From Paraburkholderia sp. BL23I1N1 (GTDB lineage Bacteria; Pseudomonadota; Gammaproteobacteria; Burkholderiales; Burkholderiaceae), in the NCBI RefSeq assembly GCF_003610295.1, contig NZ_RAPV01000001.1:5580001-5644000 (forward strand): 64,000 nucleotides of DNA. The letters run 5' to 3'. This document shows positions 1 through 9,158 of the stretch, one piece after another. The notes under the pieces were generated by a model. It did not search any database. It saw only the letters and a program-made list of their open reading frames with translations, and was not told where the DNA came from. Within the stretch, counting starts at the first letter, position 1; every line of letters starts with the position of its first letter. The position numbers and the translations under genes were made by a program.

Positions 1-1210
1 CTTCCAGCCCGGCCGGACCCGCGCCGACCACGACCACCTTGCGCTTCGGTCCACGTGTCTTCGCGATCACGTGCGGCATGGTTTCTTCGCGTGACGTTGC
101 GGCGTTCTGCACGCACAGCACGTCCAGCCCGTTGTACTGGCGGTCGATGCAATAGTTCGCGCCGACGCATTGCTTGATCTCGTCTTCGCGGCCGTCGCGA
201 ATCTTGATGACCATATGCGGATCGGCGATCTGCGCGCGCGTCATGCCGACCAGATCGACCATACCGCTCGCGAGCAGACGCTCGGCCTGGCCTGCGTCGC
301 GAATGCTTTGCGCATGCATGACCGGGAGCTTCACCACCGACTTGATACCCGCCGCAAGATGTACGAACGGCTCGGGCGGCAGCGCCATTGGCGGCATGCA
401 GTTCGCCAGCGTGTTGTGCGTATCCGCGCCGGAACCGATCACGCCAAGGTAATCGATCAGGCCGGTTTCGCTCATCGCCTGGGCGATCTCTTTCAGTTGT
501 TCGTGATCGAGGCCGTCTTCATGGAATTCGTCGCCGCACATGCGCAGACCGATACAGAAGTCCGCGCCCACCGCTTCACGCACGGCCTTCAACACTTCCG
601 TACCGAAACGCAGGCGGTTTTCGAGCGAGCCGCCCCATTCGTCGGTGCGGAAATTCGTGCGCGGGCTCCAGAACTGATCGATCAGATGCTGGTGCGCCGC
701 CGAAATCTCGATGCCGTCCATGCCGGCATCCTTCACGCGCTTCGCCGCGGCGGCGAAATCCGAAATGATGCGGCGAATCTCTTCCACTTCGATGATCTTC
801 GCGTTGCCGCGGTGAACCGGCTCACGCACGCCCGACGGTGACATCAGATGCGGCCAGTGCTCGCCGTGAAAGGCCGAGCGGCGCCCCATGTGCGTGGCCT
901 GGATCATGATCTTCGCGCCGTGCCGATGCATCGCTTCGGCGAGCCGCGCGAGCGGATCGATGATCTTGTCGGTCGACAGGTTCACCGACTTCCACCAGCC
1001 TTGCGGGCTATCGATCGACACCGGGCTCGAGCCACCGCACACGGCAAGGCCGACGCCGCCCTTGGCCTTCTCTTCGTAGTAACGGATATAACGGTCACCG
1101 GGCAGACCGCCCGGTTCCGCATACACCTCCGCGTGTGCGGTGCTGACAATGCGGTTGCGTAAAGTCAGCTGGTTCAGCGTGAGAGGCTTGAAAAGGTTCG
1201 GGTAACGCAT
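1..1210 (-). CDS. dgcA: Dimethylglycine demethylase subunit DgcA, partial
   Basis: The product is an Old Yellow Enzyme-like flavoprotein that starts MRYPNLFKPLTLNQ. It has a TIM-barrel FMN domain over about residues 1-340, then a cysteine cluster (QCVGANYC...VLCVQN, near residues 345-365) of the kind that binds a 4Fe-4S centre. The edge of the window falls in the GAGPAG dinucleotide-binding motif. About 403 residues are present, and the family usually has roughly 680. DgcA with DgcB converts dimethylglycine to sarcosine in glycine betaine breakdown. The name rests on the fold together with the downstream V4R protein, M19 dipeptidase and glyA, an order known from the Pseudomonas gbdR locus. 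dgcB and etfAB would be expected to the left. Confidence 0.88.
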   Translation of the reverse strand, partial: MRYPNLFKPLTLNQLTLRNRIVSTAHAEVYAEPGGLPGDRYIRYYEEKAKGGVGLAVCGGSSPVSIDSPQGWWKSVNLSTDKIIDPLARLAEAMHRHGAKIMIQATHMGRRSAFHGEHWPHLMSPSGVREPVHRGNAKIIEVEEIRRIISDFAAAAKRVKDAGMDGIEISAAHQHLIDQFWSPRTNFRTDEWGGSLENRLRFGTEVLKAVREAVGADFCIGLRMCGDEFHEDGLDHEQLKEIAQAMSETGLIDYLGVIGSGADTHNTLANCMPPMALPPEPFVHLAAGIKSVVKLPVMHAQSIRDAGQAERLLASGMVDLVGMTRAQIADPHMVIKIRDGREDEIKQCVGANYCIDRQYNGLDVLCVQNAATSREETMPHVIAKTRGPKRKVVVVGAGPAGLE

Positions 1211-1250
1211 CGCGATCGACCTCGGAATGGATAGGCTATATGCGTTGTAT

Positions 1251-1787
1251 TTACGACGCGAGCGGCGATACTTCGAACACGCAATGGTCGTGGCCTTCAG
1301 CCGCGCATTGCGCTTCTTTCGAATGGGACGGCGGACCCTTACGAGCGGAATCCGGCGCGGTGTCGTTCACCCAATCCATCGCGCCCGCAAACCAGCCGGC
1401 GAACATGTAGCACAGCTTGCCTTCCTTGCCCGGCTGCGCGAGCACGAACGACGAATGGTGCAATTCAATGCGGGCACGCGAGCTGGACGGATCGGCTTCT
1501 GCGATCGTGAAGATGCCCCAGCCGCGTTGCGACAGACGCTTCAGGTAATGCTCGAACACCGCCATACCGGCAATGCCGTGCTGTTTCGCTTCCTTGTCGC
1601 ACCAGAAATACGCGGATTTGTAGCCGGCCTTATAGAGAATTTCGGCATAGGCATCGCGACCGAGCGCTTCTTCGACAGCAGTGTGATTGTTCGTGAAGAA
1701 GTGACGCGGCACGTAGAGCATCGGCAGCGCGTCGGTGGTCCAGACGCCGGTATTCGGATCGACGTCGATAGGCAGTTGGGGTTGCAT
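1251..1787 (-). CDS. V4R-domain (DUF5943-type) protein of the dgc locus
   Basis: This 178-residue cytoplasmic protein has no signal peptide. It resembles the conserved gene next to dgcA in Pseudomonas (the PA5397 type, DUF5943). The C-terminal half looks like a 4-vinyl-reductase (V4R) small-molecule or haem-binding domain, with the typical ending CAAEGHDHCVFEV (cysteines near 163 and 170). A GGAG ribosome-binding site precedes the ATG. It lies 44 bp downstream of the dipeptidase gene and 40 bp upstream of dgcA, so it is probably co-transcribed with them. Its biochemical role is unknown, and a part in dimethylglycine demethylation is inferred from position only. Confidence 0.75.
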   Translation of the reverse strand: MQPQLPIDVDPNTGVWTTDALPMLYVPRHFFTNNHTAVEEALGRDAYAEILYKAGYKSAYFWCDKEAKQHGIAGMAVFEHYLKRLSQRGWGIFTIAEADPSSSRARIELHHSSFVLAQPGKEGKLCYMFAGWFAGAMDWVNDTAPDSARKGPPSHSKEAQCAAEGHDHCVFEVSPLAS

Positions 1788-1831
1788 GGGGAGACTCCGT
1801 TTTTATAGATTCATGTTCAGCGAATGGGAAT

Positions 1832-2803
1832 TCAAACTTTCCACACTTCGCCGAACACCCGTACCCAGTTTTCACCCATGATCTTCCTGATGCGCGTCTC
1901 GCTCCAGCCGGCGCGTTCCATCGCCGCCGTCAGGTTGGGAAACTCGCCGATCGTGCGAATGCCTTCCGGATTCACCACTTTGCCGAAGTTCGTCAGTTGG
2001 CGATAACGACCCTTGTCGTGCGTGATCCAGTCGAAGAACTCGGTGCTATAGCCTTGCGTGAAGTCCGTGCCGATGCCGACCTGGTCTTCGCCAATCAGAT
2101 TCACCACGTATTCGATCGCTTCGATATAGTCTTCGACCGTCGCGTCCGGACCGCGCTTGAGGAACGGCGCGAACATCGTCACGCCGACGAAACCGCCCGC
2201 ATCGGCGATCTCTTTCAGTTGCTCGTCGCTCTTGTTGCGCGGATGCTCCTTGAGCCCCGACGGGCAGCAATGCGAGTAGCACACCGGCTTGTTCGACGCC
2301 GCGATCGCTTCAGATGACGTCTTGCCGCCCACATGCGAGAGATCGACCATGATGCCGACGCGGTTCATCTCCTGGATCACTTCGCGGCCATAGCCCGACA
2401 GCCCACCGTCGCGTTCATAGCAGCCCGTGCCGACTAGATTCTGCGTGTTGTAGCAAAGCTGAACCACGTTCACGCCGAGGTCCTTGAAGGCTTCGATATA
2501 GCCGAGGTTATCCTCGAATGCATGTGCGTTCTGGAAACCGAAAATGATGCCGGTCTTGTTCTCTTTCTTCGCGCGCAGGATGTCGTCGGTAGTGCGCACG
2601 AGCGTCAGGATTTCGCTGTATTCGCGGATCTGCTGCTTCATTTCGGCGATATTGTCGACGGTCTTCTGGAAGCTTTCCCAGACCGACACGGTGCAGTTCA
2701 CCGCGGTCACGCCGCCCTTGCGCATGTCTTCGAACACCGATCGTTCGAACTTCGAAATGTTCAGACCGTCGATGATGATGCTGTTGTCGTGCAAAGTGCT
2801 CAT
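1832..2803 (-). CDS. M19-family membrane dipeptidase homologue
   Basis: This 323-residue protein of the renal dipeptidase (M19) family is the homologue of the PA5396-type gene of the betaine locus. It has a TIM-barrel metallohydrolase layout with DGLN near the N-terminus, MVDLSHVGGKT in the middle, CYSHCCPSGL and the late GIGTDF motif. These supply the His, Asp and Glu ligands of a binuclear zinc site. No clear signal peptide is seen, so it is probably cytoplasmic. A TGGAG ribosome-binding site lies 9 bases before the ATG. It sits between glyA and the V4R gene in one transcription unit. The natural substrate in this pathway is unknown; a dipeptide or another amide is possible. Confidence 0.85.
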   Translation of the reverse strand: MSTLHDNSIIIDGLNISKFERSVFEDMRKGGVTAVNCTVSVWESFQKTVDNIAEMKQQIREYSEILTLVRTTDDILRAKKENKTGIIFGFQNAHAFEDNLGYIEAFKDLGVNVVQLCYNTQNLVGTGCYERDGGLSGYGREVIQEMNRVGIMVDLSHVGGKTSSEAIAASNKPVCYSHCCPSGLKEHPRNKSDEQLKEIADAGGFVGVTMFAPFLKRGPDATVEDYIEAIEYVVNLIGEDQVGIGTDFTQGYSTEFFDWITHDKGRYRQLTNFGKVVNPEGIRTIGEFPNLTAAMERAGWSETRIRKIMGENWVRVFGEVWKV

Positions 2804-2821
2804 CGTGTGCTCCAGGCGTGC

Positions 2822-4096
2822 TTAGTAGATGGAAAAGCGTTCGCACAGCGCAAAAATCTCGCGGCGCACGCGTTGTTCGGTTGCGGCATCGCCTTCCGGA
2901 TGATCGCGCAGCGCGTCGAGCACCTCGACGATCAACCGCCCGATTTCGCGGAACTCGCTCGCGCCGAAGCCGCGTGTGGTGCCCGCCGGCGTGCCGAGGC
3001 GAACGCCCGACGTCACCGTCGGCTTTTCGGTGTCGAAAGGAATGCCGTTCTTATTGCAGGTGATGCCCGCGCGTTCCAGCGCCTGCTCGACCTGATTGCC
3101 TTTGAGGCCCTTCGGGCGCAGATCGACCAGCAGCAGATGGTTGTCCGTGCCGCCCGTCACCAGATCGACGCCGCCCGCTTTCAGCACTTCGCCCAGTGCC
3201 TGCGCGTTAGCCAGCACGTTGTCGATGTAGGTCTTGAAGCCCGGTTGCAGCGCTTCGCCGAACGCCACCGCCTTGCCGGCGATCACGTGCATCAGCGGGC
3301 CGCCCTGCAAGCCGGGGAACACCGCCGAGTTGATCTTCTTGGCGATGTCTTCGTCATTCGTCAGCACAAAGCCGCCACGCGGACCGCGCAGCGTCTTGTG
3401 CGTGGTCGACGTCACAACGTGAGCGTGCTCGACCGGATTCTGGTGACGCCCGGCCGCGATCACCCCGGCAATGTGCGCCATGTCCACCATTAGCTTCGCG
3501 CCCACGCCGTCGGCGATCGCACGCAACCGGGCGAAGTCCAACGCGCGCGGATAGGCCGAGAAGCCGGCGATCAGCAGCGCCGGTTTGTGCTGCTGCGCGA
3601 GTTCCTCGATCTGCTCGTAATCGATCAGCATCGTGTCGCGATTAACACCGTATTGCACCGCGTTGAACCATTTGCCCGACATCGCCGGCTTGGCGCCGTG
3701 GGTCAGGTGGCCGCCCGCGTCGAGCGACATGCCGAGCACCGTGTCGCCAGGCTTAACCAGCGCCAGCATCACCGCACCGTTGGCTTGCGCCCCGGAATGC
3801 GGCTGCACGTTGGCGAATTTCGCGTTGAACAAATGCTTGATGCGATCGAGGGCCAGCGTTTCGACCACGTCGGCGTATTCACAGCCGCCGTAATAGCGTT
3901 TGCCCGGATACCCTTCCGCGTATTTGTTGGTCAGCACCGAACCCTGCGCTTCGAGCACCGCGCGCGACACGATGTTTTCCGACGCGATCAATTCGACTTG
4001 CGACTGCTGGCGCTCCAGCTCTTTCAAAATGGCGCCGCGCACTGCTGCATCACGCGTGGCGAGCGATTCTTCAAAGAAAGGATTCGGGTTCGACAT
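2822..4096 (-). CDS. glyA: Serine hydroxymethyltransferase
   Basis: This 424-residue PLP enzyme interconverts glycine plus 5,10-methylene-THF with serine plus THF. It has the family motifs [16 protein letters not shown] at the N-terminus, [13 protein letters not shown], and the PLP-lysine motif [15 protein letters not shown] near residue 230. Length matches the family. It is first in the minus-strand unit glyA, dipeptidase, V4R, dgcA. This is probably a pathway-dedicated copy rather than the housekeeping one, turning betaine-derived glycine and one-carbon units into serine for the serine ammonia-lyase encoded at 18.1 kb. It faces gbdR across a 430-bp intergenic region, which fits activation by GbdR. 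Confidence 0.96.
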   Translation of the reverse strand: MSNPNPFFEESLATRDAAVRGAILKELERQQSQVELIASENIVSRAVLEAQGSVLTNKYAEGYPGKRYYGGCEYADVVETLALDRIKHLFNAKFANVQPHSGAQANGAVMLALVKPGDTVLGMSLDAGGHLTHGAKPAMSGKWFNAVQYGVNRDTMLIDYEQIEELAQQHKPALLIAGFSAYPRALDFARLRAIADGVGAKLMVDMAHIAGVIAAGRHQNPVEHAHVVTSTTHKTLRGPRGGFVLTNDEDIAKKINSAVFPGLQGGPLMHVIAGKAVAFGEALQPGFKTYIDNVLANAQALGEVLKAGGVDLVTGGTDNHLLLVDLRPKGLKGNQVEQALERAGITCNKNGIPFDTEKPTVTSGVRLGTPAGTTRGFGASEFREIGRLIVEVLDALRDHPEGDAATEQRVRREIFALCERFSIY

Positions 4097-4335
4097 GGAA
4101 GGTCCGTGAGGTGGTTGGCGGAGGGCCGGAGCGGCTTTGAACCTGGCTGCAAAGCCCTACCGCTACCGGTCTGCATTGCGTCTATTCTTGACGTTCGCCT
4201 CACGCGCCAATTTACGAATTCAGACGTGTTCTTTGCCTTTTCCGCCATCCGCGTCCTTTTTCGACAAGTCGCCATGGCAGCTTACGAACGATCGTTAGCC
4301 GTTCGCGCTCATGCTGCACTGCAGCTGATCGTTGT

Positions 4336-4385
4336 GCGCGGTTCGGGTGCGTGTGTGGGCGGTGATGGCGCCGTTCTGGTGCCAT
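4336..4385 (+). promoter_or_regulatory. Two NtrC-like enhancer sites upstream of gbdR
   Basis: Two copies of a GCRC-N5-GGTGC-like motif resemble the NtrC consensus GCACC-N5-GGTGC. The stronger is GCGCC-GTTCT-GGTGC at 4368-4382, whose flanks extend the dyad (ATGGC at 4365-4369 and GCCAT at 4381-4385). The weaker is GCGCG-GTTCG-GGTGC at 4336-4350. Their centres are 32 bp apart, three helical turns, which is the spacing of classical paired NtrC enhancers. They lie about 60-110 bp upstream of the sigma-54 promoter. This is inference from sequence only. The rest of the 4097-4526 gap holds no recognised gene. Confidence 0.55.
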
Positions 4386-4434
4386 TTGTTTAGCGATCCA
4401 ATCTTATTGGCGCGCGACCGAGGGTTTAGCCTGA

Positions 4435-4450
4435 TGGCACGCTAGTTGCG
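4435..4450 (+). promoter_or_regulatory. Sigma-54 promoter of gbdR
   Basis: TGGCAC-GCTAG-TTGCG matches the -24/-12 consensus TGGCAC-N5-TTGCW. The invariant GG (4436-4437) and GC (4448-4449) are separated by exactly 10 bases. The predicted start of transcription is near 4461, about 65 bases before the gbdR ATG at 4527. Sigma-54 control by nitrogen and carbon regulators is known for gbdR in Pseudomonas, which supports the call. Confidence 0.7.
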
Positions 4451-4526
4451 CTAGTCCTCAAAATTAGAGGGGTCGCCGCTCCCCACGACGACGCGACATT
4501 ACAGATTCGAAGGATCATTTTCCCCC

Positions 4527-5525
4527 ATGTCCACCGATCGCACGGCGTCACTGTCGCATTTCGCATTCATGCCGGTTCCGAACTTCACGATGATCGCGTT
4601 CACCAACGCAATCGAAGTCCTCCGCATGGCGAACTACCTGACAGGACAAACGCTTTACCGCTGGTCGATCGTAAGCCCGGAAGGCGGCCCGGTGACGGCA
4701 AGCAACGGTCTCGCGGTCGATACCGGTCCCGTTGAATGCGTGGGTCAGCCGGATATCGTGTTCGTGGTCGGCGGCATCGACGTGCAGCGCGCCACCACCC
4801 CGGCCCATCTCTCGGCGTTGCGCCGCTTCGCTCGCATGGGTTGCGTGCTCGGCAGCCTGTGCACCGGCACCTATGCGCTGACGCGCGCCGGCTTGCTGGC
4901 CGGTTACGCGTGTGCGATTCACTGGGAGAACATGTCGGCGCTCAAGGAAGAGTTTCCCGACACGCGCTTTCTGAAAGAACTGTTCGTGATCGATCGCGAT
5001 CGCGTCACATGCACGGGCGGCGTCGCGCCGCTCGATATGATGCTCAACCTGATCGCGCCGCGCGTCGGCACGGCACGGGTCACGCAGATCGCCGAGCAGT
5101 TCATCGTCGAACACGTGCGCGATACGAGCGCCCAGCAGAAAATGCCGCTGGTGGCGCGGCTCGGTTCGGCCAACAAATCGCTCTTCGAAGTGATCGCGCT
5201 GATGGAGAACAACATCGAAGAGCCGCTTTCACGCGAAGAGCTCGCGCGGCTCGCCGGCATGTCGCAACGGCAATTGCAGCGCCTGTTCCGCGAGCATCTG
5301 GGCATGACGCCCACGCATTACTATCTGACGCTGCGCTTGCGGCGCGCCCGCGAGTTGCTGCTGCAGACCGACATGTCGATCATGCATATCACGATGGCTT
5401 GCGGGTTCCAGTCGGCTTGTCACTTTTCGAAGAGCTATCGCGACGCGTTCGGCACCGCGCCTACACGCGAGAGGCGCAGGCAGGCGCCGTCGCTGGCTTC
5501 CGTCGCGCCTGTGATGGCGGCGTGA
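4527..5525 (+). CDS. gbdR: GbdR: GATase1-like AraC-family activator of betaine catabolism
   Basis: This 332-residue regulator has an N-terminal DJ-1/PfpI (GATase1-like) sensor domain at about residues 10-190 (PNFTMIAFTNAIEVLRMANYL, then SLCTGTYALTRAGLL). The C-terminal AraC double helix-turn-helix spans about 215-315 (LARLAGMSQRQLQRLF and ITMACGFQSACHFSKSY). In Pseudomonas GbdR responds to glycine betaine and dimethylglycine and activates the catabolic operons. Of the three such regulators here, this one is divergent from glyA and the dgc unit, so it is the best gbdR candidate. It appears to be transcribed from a sigma-54 promoter. The gene converges on fdhA. Confidence 0.85.
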   Translation: MSTDRTASLSHFAFMPVPNFTMIAFTNAIEVLRMANYLTGQTLYRWSIVSPEGGPVTASNGLAVDTGPVECVGQPDIVFVVGGIDVQRATTPAHLSALRRFARMGCVLGSLCTGTYALTRAGLLAGYACAIHWENMSALKEEFPDTRFLKELFVIDRDRVTCTGGVAPLDMMLNLIAPRVGTARVTQIAEQFIVEHVRDTSAQQKMPLVARLGSANKSLFEVIALMENNIEEPLSREELARLAGMSQRQLQRLFREHLGMTPTHYYLTLRLRRARELLLQTDMSIMHITMACGFQSACHFSKSYRDAFGTAPTRERRRQAPSLASVAPVMAA

Positions 5526-5577
5526 GCAGCGATCGCCGCTCAATTCATGCTTTAACTAACTGTCAGCACCAATACTT

Positions 5578-5602
5578 CGAGGGCCGCGAATGCGGCCCCT
5601 CG
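5578..5602. terminator. Hairpin between convergent gbdR and fdhA
   Basis: CGAGGGCCGC and GCGGCCCCTCG form a GC-rich stem with one bulged base and the 4-base loop GAAT. It lies in the 81-bp gap between two convergent genes and could stop transcription from both sides. There is no clean T-run, so rho-independent function is only probable. Confidence 0.55.
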
Positions 5603-5606
5603 TGCT

Positions 5607-6806
5607 TCAAGCGGCTTTCAACAGCCCGTGCGGGTCGATCACAAACTTCCTCGGCGCGCCGCCGTCGAATTGCCGGTAACCTTCGGGGGCCTCGTCGAGC
5701 GAGACAACCGTCACGTTCACGATGTCCGCAATCGGCAACCGATCCCACAAGATCGCCTGCATGAGATTGTGGTTGTATTTCATCACCGGCGTCTGTCCCG
5801 TATGAAACGAGTGTGACTTGGCCCAGCCGAGACCGAAGCGGATGCTCAGGCTGCCTTTGCGAGCGGCGGCATCAGCGGCGCCCGGATCGTCCGTCACGTA
5901 AAGGCCCGGAATGCCGATCGCGCCCGCGGCACGGGTGATTTCCATCAGCGAATTAAGCACGGTGGCCGGCGCTTCTTCATGCGAGCCGCTGCTGCCGTGG
6001 CCGTGAGCCTCGAAGCCGACGCAGTCCACCGCGCAATCCACTTCGGGTTTGCCGAGAATCTGCTCGATCTGCTCGCCGAGCGTGGCGTCCTTCGACAGAT
6101 CGATGGTCTGGAAACCCATCTTGCGCGCATGCGCGAGACGCGCCTCGTTCATATCGCCGACGATCGTGCAGGCCGCACCCAGCAGGCGAGCGGAAGCGGC
6201 CGCGGCCATGCCCACCGGCCCTGCGCCGGCAATGTAGACGGTAGCGCCAGGTTTCACGCCCGCCATCACCGCGCCGTGGTAACCCGTCGGCAGAATGTCG
6301 GACAAACACGTGAGGTCACGGATTTTCGACATCGCCTGGGCGTGGTCGGGGAATTTCAGCAGATTGAAGTCCGCGTACGGCACCAGCACGTATTCGGCCT
6401 GGCCACCGATCCAGCCCCCCATGTCGACGTAGCCATAAGCGCCGCCGGCCCGCGACGGATTCACGTTCAGGCACACGCCGGTGTGCTGCGCCTTGCAGGT
6501 CGGGCAGCGACCGCAAGCAACGTTGAAGGGCACCGACACGAGGTCGCCGATCTTCAAGGTTTCAACGTCGCGGCCCACCTCGATCACCTCGCCGGTGATC
6601 TCGTGGCCGAGTACAAGACCGACCTCGGCGGTCGTGCGGCCGCGCACCATGTGCTGATCGGAGCCGCAAATATTCGTGCTGACCACCTTCAGGATCACGC
6701 CGTGGCCGATTGACCGGCCACGCGGATCGACCATCTTCGGAAAGTCGATCGACTGCACTTCCACCTTGCCCTGCCCTAGATACACGACGCCGCGATTGCT
6801 GCTCAT
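5607..6806 (-). CDS. fdhA: Glutathione-independent formaldehyde dehydrogenase
   Basis: This 399-residue zinc-dependent NAD(P) alcohol dehydrogenase-fold enzyme oxidises formaldehyde to formate. Catalytic zinc residues sit in NICGSDQHMVRGR and GHEITGEV. The structural zinc cysteines are in ACGRCPTCKAQHTGVC, and the long insert that follows (SRAGGAYGYVDMGGWIGG) is typical of Pseudomonas putida FdhA-type enzymes. The cofactor motif is AGAGPVGMAAAA near residues 195-206. Oxidative demethylation of betaine intermediates releases formaldehyde when folate is limiting, which explains its place here. It is divergent from betI. Confidence 0.93.
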   Translation of the reverse strand: MSSNRGVVYLGQGKVEVQSIDFPKMVDPRGRSIGHGVILKVVSTNICGSDQHMVRGRTTAEVGLVLGHEITGEVIEVGRDVETLKIGDLVSVPFNVACGRCPTCKAQHTGVCLNVNPSRAGGAYGYVDMGGWIGGQAEYVLVPYADFNLLKFPDHAQAMSKIRDLTCLSDILPTGYHGAVMAGVKPGATVYIAGAGPVGMAAAASARLLGAACTIVGDMNEARLAHARKMGFQTIDLSKDATLGEQIEQILGKPEVDCAVDCVGFEAHGHGSSGSHEEAPATVLNSLMEITRAAGAIGIPGLYVTDDPGAADAAARKGSLSIRFGLGWAKSHSFHTGQTPVMKYNHNLMQAILWDRLPIADIVNVTVVSLDEAPEGYRQFDGGAPRKFVIDPHGLLKAA

Positions 6807-6978
6807 TTGCCTGTCTCCATGTCTTGTGAGCGGCGCACCCGACTCGATGCAGCACGCCGTTCAACGAGCGTAGCGCCCGCTGAAACAAAGGACATGTACT
6901 GAACACGACACCGGTTTGGCCGGAACCGACACGCGGGGTGCAACCCGCGCCCACGTTGATTCCTTTCGTTTTTTATTA

Positions 6979-6992
6979 ATTGACCGTTCAAT
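6979..6992. promoter_or_regulatory. BetI operator in the fdhA-betI intergenic region
   Basis: ATTGA-CCGT-TCAAT is a dyad flanked by A/T runs on both sides. It matches the BetI-type operator core TTGAACGTTCAA with one change. It lies 66 bp upstream of the betI ATG and about 170 bp from fdhA. BetI, a TetR repressor released by choline, would bind here and repress betIBA. Choline control of fdhA is not indicated. Confidence 0.75.
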
Positions 6993-7058
6993 ATAAAAAA
7001 ACTAACATGGCCCATCGAACACTTGGGCGGCCTGCCAGCGCCTGCCGCCTCCAGCACC

Positions 7059-7646
7059 ATGCCTAAACTTGGAATGCGCGAAATCCGCCGCGCCCAGCTG
7101 ATCGACGCAACCCTTCTCACCATCGACCAGACCGGCCTGGGCGGCGCCACGCTCGCTTCGGTCGCGCAGCGCGCGAGCATTTCGACCGGCATCGTGAGCC
7201 ACTATTTCGGCGACAAAGACGGCTTGCTCGAAGCCACCATGCGCCACGTGCTGCGCGATCTCTGGCAAGCCACGTCGAGACGGCGCCGTGCAGCGAAAGC
7301 GGATCCCCGCTCGAAACTGCGCGCGGTCGTCGCGGCGAATTTCGACGCCGAGCAGACCAGCAGCCCGGTCATGAAAACGTGGCTCGCATTCTGGTCCGAG
7401 AGCATGCACAAGCCACAATTTCGGCGGCTTCAGTATGTGAACACGCGCCGGCTGAACTCGAACCTGTGCGCGGATTTTTCGGAAGCACTGCCGCGTGCCG
7501 CGGCGCGCCGCGCGGCGAGCGGGCTCGCCGCATTGATCGACGGACTGTGGTTGCGCGGCGCGTTGTCCGGTGAGCCCTTCGATACGAAGGCTGCGCTGCG
7601 CGTGGCGAACGAATACATCGATCTGGTGCTGGAAACACGCAACTAG
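7059..7646 (+). CDS. betI: BetI, choline-responsive TetR repressor
   Basis: This 195-residue TetR-family protein starts [19 protein letters not shown], the standard BetI N-terminus, so the ATG at 7059 is preferred over a TTG at 7023. The HTH is at about 25-50 ([30 protein letters not shown]). The C-terminal part is the choline-sensing domain. It is first in betI-betB-betA, 30 bp before betB, and has its own operator upstream. The betIBA order is conserved in many proteobacteria. Confidence 0.94.
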   Translation: MPKLGMREIRRAQLIDATLLTIDQTGLGGATLASVAQRASISTGIVSHYFGDKDGLLEATMRHVLRDLWQATSRRRRAAKADPRSKLRAVVAANFDAEQTSSPVMKTWLAFWSESMHKPQFRRLQYVNTRRLNSNLCADFSEALPRAAARRAASGLAALIDGLWLRGALSGEPFDTKAALRVANEYIDLVLETRN

Positions 7647-7676
7647 ACCGGCGACATTTATAGAAAGGAGCAAGTC

Positions 7677-9146
7677 ATGGCGGTATTCGCAACGCAACGT
7701 CTCTATATCGGCGGCGCCTATGTCGATGCAACCGGTGGCGAGACTTTCGACACGCTCGACCCCGCCACCGGCGAAACACTCGCGATCGTGCAACAGGCCT
7801 CGGCGGCCGACGTCGATCGCGCGGTGCAATCCGCGCGCGACGGTCAACGCGAATGGGCCGCGCTCACGGCCATGCAGCGCTCGCGCATCTTGCGCCGCGC
7901 CGTCGAAATCCTGCGTGAGCGCAATGACGAACTCGCCGCGCTCGAAACACGCGACACCGGCAAGGCGATCGCGGAGACCCGTGCGGTCGACATCGTCACC
8001 GGCGCGGACGTGATCGAGTATTACGCCGGGCTTGCGACCGCGATTGAAGGACAACAGATTCCGTTGCGGCCCTCGTCGTTTGTTTATACGCGACGTGAGC
8101 CGCTGGGCGTATGCGCAGGGATCGGCGCGTGGAACTACCCGATCCAGATCGCGTGCTGGAAATCGGCGCCCGCGTTGGCGGCCGGTAATGCGATGATCTT
8201 CAAGCCGAGCGAAATCACGCCGCTGTCCGCGTTGAAACTCGCCGAGATTTATACCGAAGCCGGTGTACCCGCCGGTGTGTTCAATGTCGTGCAAGGCGAT
8301 GGACGCGTTGGCGCGATGCTCGCCGCGCATCCCGACATCGAAAAGATTTCGTTCACCGGCGGCGTTGAAACGGGCAAGAAGGTCATGTCGCTGGCAGGCG
8401 CATCGTCGCTGAAAGAAGTGACAATGGAGTTGGGCGGCAAGTCTCCCCTGCTCGTCTTCGACGATGCCAACCTCGAACGCGCCGCCGACATCGCGATGAG
8501 CGCCAACTTTTTCAGCTCCGGTCAGGTTTGTACGAACGGCACGCGGGTCTTCGTGCAGCACAGCGTGCTGGAAAGGTTCGAGACACTTGTGCTGGAGCGC
8601 GTCAAACGGATTCGCATTGGCGTGCCCACTGATGCCAACACCAATTTCGGCCCGCTGGTGAGCGCCGCGCAATTGCAGAAAGTGCTCGGCTACATCGAAA
8701 GCGGCGTTCAGGAAGGCGCGCGGTTGATTGCCGGCGGCAAGCGGCTGACCGAAGGCCACTTCCGCAACGGCCAGTATGTCGAGCCGACGGTTTTCACCGG
8801 CTGCCATGACGACATGCGTATCGTGCGCGAAGAAATCTTCGGCCCGGTCATGAGCATTCTCGCTTTCGACGACGAAGACGAAGCAATCTCGCGTGCCAAT
8901 AACACCGCTTATGGTCTCGCTGCGGGTGTGGTGACCGAGAACCTGGCGCGCGCGCATCGCGTGATTCATCGCCTTGAAGCGGGTATTTGCTGGATCAATA
9001 CGTGGGGTGAGTCGCCTGCGGAAATGCCGGTGGGCGGCTACAAGCAATCGGGCGTCGGCCGCGAGAACGGCATTACCACGCTCGAACACTACACGCGCAT
9101 CAAATCCGTGCAGGTCGAACTCGGCCCCTATCAACCGGTGTTCTAA
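7677..9146 (+). CDS. betB: Betaine aldehyde dehydrogenase
   Basis: This 489-residue NAD(P) aldehyde dehydrogenase oxidises betaine aldehyde to glycine betaine. It has the ALDH glutamate motif [10 protein letters not shown] (near residue 250) and the catalytic cysteine motif [14 protein letters not shown] (near 285). [18 protein letters not shown] and [10 protein letters not shown] contribute to the cofactor site. Length and closeness to BetB are full. An AGAAAGGAG ribosome-binding site precedes the ATG. betA follows 12 bp downstream, so the two steps are translated from one message. Confidence 0.96.
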   Translation: MAVFATQRLYIGGAYVDATGGETFDTLDPATGETLAIVQQASAADVDRAVQSARDGQREWAALTAMQRSRILRRAVEILRERNDELAALETRDTGKAIAETRAVDIVTGADVIEYYAGLATAIEGQQIPLRPSSFVYTRREPLGVCAGIGAWNYPIQIACWKSAPALAAGNAMIFKPSEITPLSALKLAEIYTEAGVPAGVFNVVQGDGRVGAMLAAHPDIEKISFTGGVETGKKVMSLAGASSLKEVTMELGGKSPLLVFDDANLERAADIAMSANFFSSGQVCTNGTRVFVQHSVLERFETLVLERVKRIRIGVPTDANTNFGPLVSAAQLQKVLGYIESGVQEGARLIAGGKRLTEGHFRNGQYVEPTVFTGCHDDMRIVREEIFGPVMSILAFDDEDEAISRANNTAYGLAAGVVTENLARAHRVIHRLEAGICWINTWGESPAEMPVGGYKQSGVGRENGITTLEHYTRIKSVQVELGPYQPVF

Positions 9147-9158
9147 GGAGGGGTGGCA

